This document shows, one piece after another, positions 14,287-19,779 of a stretch of 19,779 nucleotides of DNA. Positions within the stretch are counted from its first letter, which is position 1. Each line of letters starts with the position of its first letter. Made by a program: the position numbers and the translations under genes. The stretch covers positions 1 through 19,779 of the forward strand of contig JAHHSZ010000026.1 in NCBI GenBank assembly GCA_020024915.1, written 5' to 3'. The DNA comes from Fusobacterium sp. Its GTDB lineage: Bacteria; Fusobacteriota; Fusobacteriia; Fusobacteriales; Fusobacteriaceae. The notes below the pieces were generated by a model, which saw only the letters and a program-made list of their open reading frames with translations, had not been told where the DNA came from and did not search any database.

Positions 14287-16596
14287 ATGAGATATTATAA
14301 GATATATGTGGATAATACAAGAGAACTCTATACTTATGCAGATATAGATGATAGATATTCTATAGGTGATAGAGTAGTTATATCTTTTAGAAAGAAAGAG
14401 AGAACAGGTCTTATAATAGCAAGAGATAGTGATGAGGAGAAAGATTTTGAAGTTTTACCCATAATAAAATTATTGGAAAACTCCATAAAATTAGATGAGA
14501 AGTATATAAAGCTTTTGATCTGGATAAAAAATTACTATATGAGTACCTATGATCAAGTTATTACAGCTGCAATTCCAAGTGGTTTGAGCATAAAATATGA
14601 GAGATATTATTTTCCTAGAGATATATTTGAGTTTGTAAATGATGAGATAGTAGATGAAGAGTTAAGAGAGTATTTTGTAAAAAAAATAACTGTTGGAAAA
14701 TCAACTGTGACTAAAAAGTTTGGATTGGATAAGATCAATGATTATTTAAAAGATGGATTACTCGAAAGATATGGAAAAAATAGTATAAGATTAAACTATA
14801 AAAATTCAAGTATAGAAAGTGTTTTAGATAGAGATATATTTGAGTATTTTAAACAGAGAGAATTGGTTAGAGATGAGATACTTGAGAAAAATTTTTCTAA
14901 AAAATACCTAGAAAAATTTGTTAGGTCAGGGGATTTGAGATTAGAAAAATTGATGAAACAGGAAGAGGAAAAAGAGGAGTATCAAGTAGAGAGTGAGATA
15001 GAGAATAGGGATAAAATATTAAATGATGAACAGGAGAGAGCTAAAAACAGTGTTTTATTAGGTGAAGATATGTATTATCTATTAAAAGGTATTACTGGCT
15101 CTGGAAAGACTGAGGTATATATCAGTATAATAAAATCTGGATTTAAGGCTGGAAGGGGAAGTATATTCTTAGTTCCAGAAATCTCTCTAACTCCTCAGAT
15201 GATAGATAGATTCAAAGGGGAGTTTAGAGAGAATATAGCTATCTTACATAGTAAATTGACACAGAGTGAGAGAGCTAAAGAGTGGTATAATATCTATACA
15301 GGACAGAAAAAAATAGTTCTGGGAGTAAGATCAGCAATATTTGCTCCAGTACAAAATTTAGGTTATATATTTTTAGATGAAGAGCATGAGACAACTTATA
15401 AGCAGGATAATAATCCTAGATATAATGCTAAGCAGGTTGCCTTGAAAAGAGCAGAGTTGGTGGGAGCAAAATTGATATTGGGATCAGCTACCCCTTCAAT
15501 AGAGAGCTACTACTATGCACAGAAGGGGATATTTAGACTTTTAGAATTAAAAAAACGTTATAATGAAGCTGTTCTTCCAGATATAGAGATTGTGGATATG
15601 AAAAAAGAGGAGAGTCTCTATTTTAGCAAAAAATTGTTAGATGAGATAAGAAGGACTCTTTTAAAAGGAGAGCAGGTATTGTTGTTACTCAATAGAAAAG
15701 GATATTCAACATATGTCCAATGTAAAGATTGTGGGTATGTAGAGGAGTGTGACCATTGCTCTATAAAGTATAGCTATTACTCAAGCCAAGGTGTATTGAA
15801 ATGTAACTACTGTGGAAAAATAAAGAGATATACAGGATATTGTAGCAAATGTGGAAGTAAAAATTTAGTTCACAGTGGAAAGGGTGTAGAAAGAGTAGAG
15901 GAAGAGATAAAAAAATACTTTGATGTGGGAGTAATAAGGGTAGATTCTGAGATGTCAAAGGATAGAGATTTTTTTGAGAAGATGTACTATGATTTTTTAA
16001 ATAAAAAATATGATATAATGGTAGGAACGCAACTTATATCAAAAGGATTACACTTTCCAAATGTAACCTTGGTAGGAGTTGTAAATGCAGATACGATTCT
16101 TAACTTTCCAGATTTTAGAGCTGGAGAAAAGACATTTCAACTGGTAGTTCAGGTGGCTGGAAGAGCTGGGAGAGGAGAAAAAAAAGGAAAGGTAATAGTA
16201 CAGACTTACCAAGAGGAGCATTCAGTATTTGAAAAGGTAAAAAACAGTGATTATGAGGGCTTTTATGAGAGTGAGATAGGGAATAGAGAGTTGTTGGAGT
16301 ATCCACCATTTTCAAAAACTATAAATATAGGAATATCTTCTAAATATGAGAGATATGTTGAGGAGTTTGTGAAGGATCTGTATGAGGATATAAAATCTGA
16401 TGAGGTAGAACTCTATGGACCTATGAGAAGTATGGTGTACAAAGTAAAAGATAGGTATAGACACAATATTTTTGTAAAGGGAAAGTTAAAAGAGATTAAT
16501 AAATTTAAAAAGAAATTAAAATTAAAGCTTACAAAATATGAAAAAAATGATAAAATTAGAATAGTGGTAGATATTGATCCAATTAATTTGATATGA
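14287..16596 (+). CDS. priA: Primosomal protein N' (replication restart helicase PriA)
   Basis: 3'-5' DNA helicase that recognises stalled forks and reloads the replisome. 769 residues. An N-terminal 3'-end-binding domain (about 1-105) is followed by a winged-helix region. The helicase core has Walker A GITGSGKT (268-275) and DEEH (364-367), followed by the PriA aromatic-rich loop. Eight zinc-binding cysteines (C479, C482, C488, C491, C506, C509, C519, C522) sit in the expected pattern. The late helicase motifs are GTQLISKGLHFPNVTLVGVVNAD and QVAGRAGRGEKKG. The start follows TAGGAG, which includes the stop codon of the PBP gene. In many bacteria priA is next to def and fmt. Here def follows but fmt does not. 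Confidence 0.97.
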   Translation: MRYYKIYVDNTRELYTYADIDDRYSIGDRVVISFRKKERTGLIIARDSDEEKDFEVLPIIKLLENSIKLDEKYIKLLIWIKNYYMSTYDQVITAAIPSGLSIKYERYYFPRDIFEFVNDEIVDEELREYFVKKITVGKSTVTKKFGLDKINDYLKDGLLERYGKNSIRLNYKNSSIESVLDRDIFEYFKQRELVRDEILEKNFSKKYLEKFVRSGDLRLEKLMKQEEEKEEYQVESEIENRDKILNDEQERAKNSVLLGEDMYYLLKGITGSGKTEVYISIIKSGFKAGRGSIFLVPEISLTPQMIDRFKGEFRENIAILHSKLTQSERAKEWYNIYTGQKKIVLGVRSAIFAPVQNLGYIFLDEEHETTYKQDNNPRYNAKQVALKRAELVGAKLILGSATPSIESYYYAQKGIFRLLELKKRYNEAVLPDIEIVDMKKEESLYFSKKLLDEIRRTLLKGEQVLLLLNRKGYSTYVQCKDCGYVEECDHCSIKYSYYSSQGVLKCNYCGKIKRYTGYCSKCGSKNLVHSGKGVERVEEEIKKYFDVGVIRVDSEMSKDRDFFEKMYYDFLNKKYDIMVGTQLISKGLHFPNVTLVGVVNADTILNFPDFRAGEKTFQLVVQVAGRAGRGEKKGKVIVQTYQEEHSVFEKVKNSDYEGFYESEIGNRELLEYPPFSKTINIGISSKYERYVEEFVKDLYEDIKSDEVELYGPMRSMVYKVKDRYRHNIFVKGKLKEINKFKKKLKLKLTKYEKNDKIRIVVDIDPINLI

Positions 16597-16622
16597 TAAA
16601 ATTTATAGAGGTGAAAAAATAA

Positions 16623-17135
16623 ATGATTTATGAAATAAGAAAGTATGGAGATCCAATACTGAGAGAAGTGGCTCAGAAGGTTGAGAAGATAGATGATGAG
16701 ATATTGGAAATCTTAGACAATATGGTTGAGACTATGTATGAGACTAAAGGAGTGGGACTTGCAGCTCCTCAAGTGGGAATTTCAAAGAGAGTATTTGTAT
16801 GTGATCAGGGAGATGGAGTGGTAAGAAAGGTAATAAATCCTGTAATAACTCCTTTAACTGAGAATTTGATAGAGTGTGAAGAGGGATGTTTGAGTGTACC
16901 TGGGATATATAAGAAGGTACAGAGACCAGAGAAGATTAGAGTTGAGTATATGAATGAAAAGGGAGAAGAGGTAATTGAAGAAGCAGAAGGTTTTCTAGCA
17001 ATAATTATGCAACATGAGTTTGACCATTTAGAAGCTGTTCTATTTGTTGATAAAATCTCTCCAATAGCTAAAAGAATGATAAGTAAAAAATTACAAAATT
17101 TGAAGAAAGAGACTCTAAGAGAGAATAAGATATAG
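16623..17135 (+). CDS. def: Peptide deformylase
   Basis: Metalloenzyme that removes the formyl group from the N-terminal methionine of new proteins. 170 residues, normal length. All three motifs are present: GVGLAAPQ (43-50), EGCLS (87-91, metal ligand C89) and HEFDH (131-135, ligands H131 and H135, catalytic E132). The residue after the third motif is Ala (EAVLF) where Gly is common. The start is supported by AGAGGTG about 9 bases upstream. The usual partner fmt (methionyl-tRNA formyltransferase) is not adjacent. Instead an FtsB/DivIC-like gene begins 10 bases after the stop. Confidence 0.97.
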   Translation: MIYEIRKYGDPILREVAQKVEKIDDEILEILDNMVETMYETKGVGLAAPQVGISKRVFVCDQGDGVVRKVINPVITPLTENLIECEEGCLSVPGIYKKVQRPEKIRVEYMNEKGEEVIEEAEGFLAIIMQHEFDHLEAVLFVDKISPIAKRMISKKLQNLKKETLRENKI

Positions 17136-17145
17136 GAGTAATCTT

Positions 17146-17427
17146 ATGAATGGACATAGTATTTTAAAGTTTTTTTTATTCTTAATCATACTTTTAAATC
17201 TCTACTATTTTGTACCATACATATATAGAAGTTTTGTAAAGATAGAGAAGCTAAAAAAGGAACAGATAGAGTTAAATGAGAAGATAGAGAAAACAAAATT
17301 GAAAATAGAGGATTATAATAATAAGATAGATAATCTGGAAGATGATTTTCAAAGGGAGAGTATTGCTAGAAATAGACTTCAGATGGTAAAAGAGAATGAA
17401 GAGATATATAGATTTATAAAAAATTAA
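17146..17427 (+). CDS. FtsB/DivIC-like septum formation initiator protein
   Basis: 93 residues: a short cytoplasmic start, one membrane segment (about 7-28), then a Lys/Glu-rich coiled coil (about 31-75) and the family's C-terminal ending with ESIARNRLQMVKENEEIYRF, equivalent to the E-x-x-AR-x-x-l-x-M-v-k-x-x-E pattern of FtsB and DivIC (PF04977). These proteins form a trimer with FtsL and FtsQ/DivIB that activates septal wall synthesis by FtsW-FtsI. That fits its sharing an operon with a class B PBP. The ribosome binding site GGAG overlaps the def stop codon. FtsB and DivIC cannot be told apart by sequence alone. Confidence 0.85.
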   Translation: MNGHSILKFFLFLIILLNLYYFVPYIYRSFVKIEKLKKEQIELNEKIEKTKLKIEDYNNKIDNLEDDFQRESIARNRLQMVKENEEIYRFIKN

Positions 17428-17452
17428 CATAAAGTATAATTAGGAGGAGAGT

Positions 17453-18505
17453 ATGAAAAGAGAATTAGCACTAGAATTTGCTAGAGTAACAGAAGCAGCA
17501 GCTTTAGCCGCTCACAAATGGGTAGGTAGAGGAGATAAAGAGGCAGCTGACCAAGCAGCAGTAGATGCTATGAGAACAATGCTTAACAGAATCTCAATTG
17601 ATGGAGAGATAGTAATTGGAGAGGGAGAGATAGATGAAGCCCCAATGCTTTATATTGGAGAGAGAGTGGGGAGAGCAACCCAACCAGAAAACGAGATTGA
17701 AGAGGGAGAGACTTTAGATGGATGTTCACTAGTAGATATAGCTGTAGATCCAGTAGAGGGAACAAGAATGACTGCTCAAGGACAGGCAAATGCAATTACA
17801 GTTCTTGCAGTAGGAAATAAAGGAAGTTTCCTAAAAGCTCCAGATATGTATATGGAAAAATTAATAGTTGGACCAGAAGCAAAAGGAGCTATTGACTTAG
17901 AAAAACCTCTTATAGATAATATAAATAACGTTGCAAAAGTATTAAATAAAGATTTAAAAGATATGATGGTAGTTGTTTTGGATAAACCTAGACATACACA
18001 GATAATAAAAGATTTACAAAAATTAGGAATAAAAGTATATGCTCTACCTGATGGAGATGTAGCAGGATCAATCTTAACTTGTATAGTTGATTCAGATGTA
18101 GATATTTTGTATGGTATAGGAGGAGCACCAGAGGGGGTAATTTCAGCTGCAGTTATAAGAGCTTTAGGTGGAGACATGCAAGCTAGATTAAAACTTAGAA
18201 GTGAAGTAAAAGGTGTAACTTTAGAAAATGATAAGATATCTAACTATGAAAAAGCTAGATGTGAGCAGATGGGATTAAGAGTTGGAGATGTTTTAAAACT
18301 AGATGATCTTGTAAAAGATGATGAGGTAATCTTCTCAGCTACAGGAATTACAAGTGGAGATCTATTGGAGGGAATCAAGAGAAAAGGAAATATAGCTAGA
18401 ACACAAACTCTAGTTGTAAGGGGAAAAAGTAAGACAATAAGATATATAAACTCTGTACATAACTTAGATTTTAAAGATGAGAAAATCAGTCATTTAGTAA
18501 AATAA
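17453..18505 (+). CDS. glpX: Class II fructose-1,6-bisphosphatase
   Basis: Hydrolyses fructose 1,6-bisphosphate to fructose 6-phosphate in gluconeogenesis, the reverse of PfkA's step. 350 residues, longer than the roughly 336 of E. coli GlpX but closely similar to it. D33, GEGEIDEAPML (56-66) and the metal/catalytic DPVEGT (99-104, D99 and E102) are present, as are LYGIGGAPEGV and FSATGITSGDLLEG. An acidic insert of about 14 residues lies between GERVG (69-73) and VDIAVDP (94-100). The start follows TAGGAGGAG. It is the last gene of the PBP-priA-def unit and is closed by a strong terminator. Confidence 0.97.
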   Translation: MKRELALEFARVTEAAALAAHKWVGRGDKEAADQAAVDAMRTMLNRISIDGEIVIGEGEIDEAPMLYIGERVGRATQPENEIEEGETLDGCSLVDIAVDPVEGTRMTAQGQANAITVLAVGNKGSFLKAPDMYMEKLIVGPEAKGAIDLEKPLIDNINNVAKVLNKDLKDMMVVVLDKPRHTQIIKDLQKLGIKVYALPDGDVAGSILTCIVDSDVDILYGIGGAPEGVISAAVIRALGGDMQARLKLRSEVKGVTLENDKISNYEKARCEQMGLRVGDVLKLDDLVKDDEVIFSATGITSGDLLEGIKRKGNIARTQTLVVRGKSKTIRYINSVHNLDFKDEKISHLVK

Positions 18506-18517
18506 AGTTATGATTAT

Positions 18518-18558
18518 AAGGCGACCAAAAAAATATTTTAAATTCTTGGTCGCCTTTT
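18518..18558 (+). terminator. Rho-independent terminator after glpX
   Basis: Perfect 11-bp stem AAGGCGACCAA (18518-18528) with TTGGTCGCCTT (18546-18556), 17-base AT-rich loop, T-tract 18555-18558. The stem is GC-rich for this genome. The next gene begins only about 21 bases later, so transcription must read through the hairpin or start inside it. Confidence 0.85.
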
Positions 18559-18562
18559 CTAT

Positions 18563-18571
18563 AGGAAAGGA
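18563..18571 (+). promoter_or_regulatory. Ribosome binding site deciding the start of the membrane protein
   Basis: AGGAAAGGA lies directly against an ATG at 18571, too close to use, but 8 bases before a second in-frame ATG at 18580. The second ATG is therefore the likelier start. Confidence 0.65.
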
Positions 18572-18579
18572 TGATAAAA

Positions 18580-19062
18580 ATGATATTTTATGAGGAATTT
18601 GTAAAAAAAGTTGAAGGGGCAAAATTTGAGTTAAAAGATGTTGAAAACTTCTCAAATGAAGGAAAGAAGATAGTTGTAGGGCTAGGAGTAGGAATACCAC
18701 TAATTCTGATCGCTTTATTTCAAATATATATGGCTAGATTAGGTGAAAGCATAGTAAGAGTAGGGTTTGGAGTGATATTTCTTTATATTGGTTTTAAACA
18801 GCTTAAAGGAACATTTAGTTATAAAATTGCTATTGATAGAGTAAATAGAAAAATGAGATTTATGAAGACAGAGATAAATTTAGATGAGATAGAAAGCTGT
18901 ACTATGAAAGAGGGAAAGATTGGAAAAAATTTAGAAACTATGTTAGATGTGATAACTGTAGATAAAAAACAGTATTTAATTCCTCTTTATATGAATAAAA
19001 AAGTTAGATTTGTATATTGTTTAAAAGAGATATTACAAAATAAATTTATAATAAAAAAATAG
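18580..19062 (+). CDS. Small membrane protein with PH-like tail, unknown function
   Basis: 160 residues from the ATG at 18580 (163 from the ATG at 18571, rejected on ribosome binding site spacing). I do not recognise the family. A charged N-terminal region (about 1-27) precedes two adjacent membrane segments (about 30-51 and 56-76). A cytoplasmic domain of beta-strand character follows (AIDRVNRKMRFMKTEINLDEIESCTM, then DVITVDKKQYLIPLYM), ending in a basic helix. The layout of paired membrane helices followed by a bacterial PH-like fold is common among small membrane proteins, but this is a shape argument only. It sits 21 bases beyond the glpX terminator with no room for a separate strong promoter, so it is probably expressed by readthrough. 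Confidence 0.72.
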   Translation: MIFYEEFVKKVEGAKFELKDVENFSNEGKKIVVGLGVGIPLILIALFQIYMARLGESIVRVGFGVIFLYIGFKQLKGTFSYKIAIDRVNRKMRFMKTEINLDEIESCTMKEGKIGKNLETMLDVITVDKKQYLIPLYMNKKVRFVYCLKEILQNKFIIKK

Positions 19063-19131
19063 TAAAAAACATTGAAAATAAAGAGTTTTTATAAAAAAGT
19101 GAAAAAAATTTAAAAAAAAGATAAAAAATAT

Positions 19132-19160
19132 TTGACAAAAAATATATAATATGATATTAT
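19132..19160 (+). promoter_or_regulatory. Strong promoter of the tRNA operon
   Basis: Perfect TTGACA (19132-19137), 17-bp spacer, TATTAT (19155-19160) preceded by TGA (extended -10). Predicted transcription start is about 19167, only a few bases before tRNA-Gly at 19172. The 70 bases upstream (19063-19131) are A/T-rich tracts that could act as an UP element. Confidence 0.85.
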
Positions 19161-19171
19161 TATTCTTGTCT

Positions 19172-19247
<76 letters not shown>

Positions 19248-19252
19248 AAGAT

Positions 19253-19327
19253 GCCCCGTTCGTTCAGTGGTAAGGACATCAGATTTTCACTCTGGAAACA
19301 GGGGTTCGATTCCCCTACGGGGTACCA
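19253..19327 (+). tRNA. tRNA-Glu (anticodon TTC)
   Basis: 75 nt including encoded CCA. Anticodon loop TTTTCAC in stem TCAGA/TCTGG (top pair T-G), T stem AGGGG/CCCCT, D stem GTTC/GGAC. The D-stem position fixes G19253 as base 1, so the acceptor is GCCCCGT/ACGGGGT and its first pair is G1-U72, a wobble rather than the usual G-C. Confidence 0.96.
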
Positions 19328-19330
19328 CTT

Positions 19331-19406
19331 GGTCTCATAGCTCAGTTGGGAGAGCACCTGCCTTACAAGCAGGGGGTCACAGGTTCAAGTCCTGTTGAGA
19401 CCACCA
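19331..19406 (+). tRNA. tRNA-Val (anticodon TAC)
   Basis: 76 nt including encoded CCA. Acceptor GGTCTCA pairs with TGAGACC, anticodon stem CCTGC/GCAGG encloses loop CTTACAA, T stem ACAGG/CCTGT. Discriminator A. Only three bases separate it from tRNA-Glu. Confidence 0.97.
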
Positions 19407-19413
19407 TTAATAT

Positions 19414-19490
19414 GGGGGTGTAGCTCAGTTGGTTAGAGCGCATGCCTGTCACGCATGAGGTCGCGAGTTCGACCCTCGTCACTCCCGCCA
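19414..19490 (+). tRNA. tRNA-Asp (anticodon GTC)
   Basis: 77 nt including encoded CCA. Acceptor GGGGGTG pairs with CACTCCC with one G-T wobble, anticodon stem CATGC/GCATG encloses loop CTGTCAC. Discriminator G, as expected for tRNA-Asp. Confidence 0.97.
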
Positions 19491-19495
19491 TATTT

Positions 19496-19571
<76 letters not shown>

Positions 19572-19585
19572 TTTTTTTATAAAAC

Positions 19586-19669
19586 GCGAGGATGGCGGAA
19601 TTGGCAGACGCGCTAGACTTAGGATCTAGTGTCCCAGACGTGAGAGTTCAAGTCTCTCTCTTCGCACCA
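19586..19669 (+). tRNA. tRNA-Leu (anticodon TAG)
   Basis: 84 nt including encoded CCA. Acceptor GCGAGGA pairs with TCTTCGC (one G-T wobble), anticodon stem CTAGA/TCTAG encloses loop CTTAGGA. A long variable arm follows, as in class II tRNAs, and the T stem is GAGAG/CTCTC. Discriminator A, as expected for leucine. Confidence 0.96.
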
Positions 19670-19697
19670 AACTTAGTAATTTAAATAGTTGCTTGGT

Positions 19698-19747
19698 ATA
19701 GACTTTAAGTTCCACAAGATTGTTTGGGATAAGGTCTATTTTTTTTT
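19698..19747 (+). terminator. Rho-independent terminator of the tRNA operon
   Basis: ATAGACTTTA (19698-19707) pairs with TAAGGTCTAT (19730-19739) with one T-G wobble, an inner TTCC/GGGA stem, and nine T at 19739-19747. An outer inverted repeat (AAATAGTT at 19683-19690, AACTATTT at 19752-19759) encloses it. Confidence 0.82.
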
Positions 19748-19773
19748 GTCTAACTATTTTAATATGGTATAGC
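19746..19773 (+). promoter_or_regulatory. Possible promoter for a gene beyond the window
   Basis: TTGTCT (19746-19751), 16-bp spacer, TATAGC (19768-19773) preceded by TGG (extended -10). It could start a further transcript past the right edge, but overlap with the terminator T-tract makes it uncertain. Confidence 0.25.
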
Positions 19774-19779
19774 ATATTT

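Noticed and set aside
17146..17427. The small coiled-coil gene after def as a phage or toxin component
   Set aside because: The single membrane span, coiled coil and C-terminal pattern fit FtsB/DivIC well, and a division PBP is in the same operon.
18571..18579. ATG at 18571 as start of the membrane protein
   Set aside because: The AGGAAAGG sequence abuts it with no spacing; the ATG at 18580 is correctly spaced.

Overview
The window is a compact, strongly AT-rich bacterial chromosome segment with short gene spacing, GGAGG-type ribosome binding sites and heavy use of AGA arginine codons. Several things point to an anaerobic diderm, most likely Fusobacterium or a close fusobacterial relative. 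These are HydF (a [FeFe]-hydrogenase maturase), KdsB (Kdo activation for lipopolysaccharide), a class B penicillin-binding protein with a PASTA tail, the FeoAAB iron system with its Cys-rich partner, and tRNA genes with encoded CCA. The genus is inferred from overall resemblance, not proven.

Layout. (1) 1-1229: the 3' part of pfkA (its start lies before the window) and a small coiled-coil protein, closed by a strong hairpin terminator. (2) 1250-3650: a clear promoter, then recR, hydF and a small exported protein, closed by another terminator. (3) 3725-6487 on the minus strand: a lone AAA/DUF4143 ATPase with its own promoter, then a histidine phosphatase and EI24-like membrane protein pair. 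(4) 6524-8908: kdsB and an SpoIID/LytB-domain lipoprotein. (5) 8978-12088: a perfect consensus promoter (TTGACA, 17 bp, TATAAT) ahead of feoA-like, feoA, feoB and a Cys/His-rich FeoB-associated membrane protein. (6) 12128-18558: an envelope/replication/translation operon (PASTA penicillin-binding protein, priA, def, FtsB/DivIC-like protein, glpX). A small membrane protein follows its terminator. (7) 19132-19747: a promoter, six tRNA genes (Gly, Glu, Val, Asp, Thr, Leu) and a terminator.

How the genes fit together. PfkA and the class II fructose-1,6-bisphosphatase GlpX catalyse opposite steps of glycolysis and gluconeogenesis. The Feo genes import ferrous iron, which an anaerobe with HydF-dependent hydrogenase would need. 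The PBP, FtsB-like and SpoIID-like proteins all concern peptidoglycan or division, and KdsB serves outer-membrane lipopolysaccharide.

The most striking observation is the SpoIID-like lipoprotein. The block that normally ends SpoIID (GHGVGMSQ and the tyrosine-proline segment) comes before the block that normally starts it (the SEMP catalytic motif). The chain stops at the conserved tryptophan where the two halves are normally joined, so the domain looks circularly permuted. Also worth attention are a Cys-rich FeoA paralogue followed by an attenuator-like hairpin, and a strong terminator lying immediately before the gene downstream of glpX. No CRISPR array, insertion sequence or prophage is visible.
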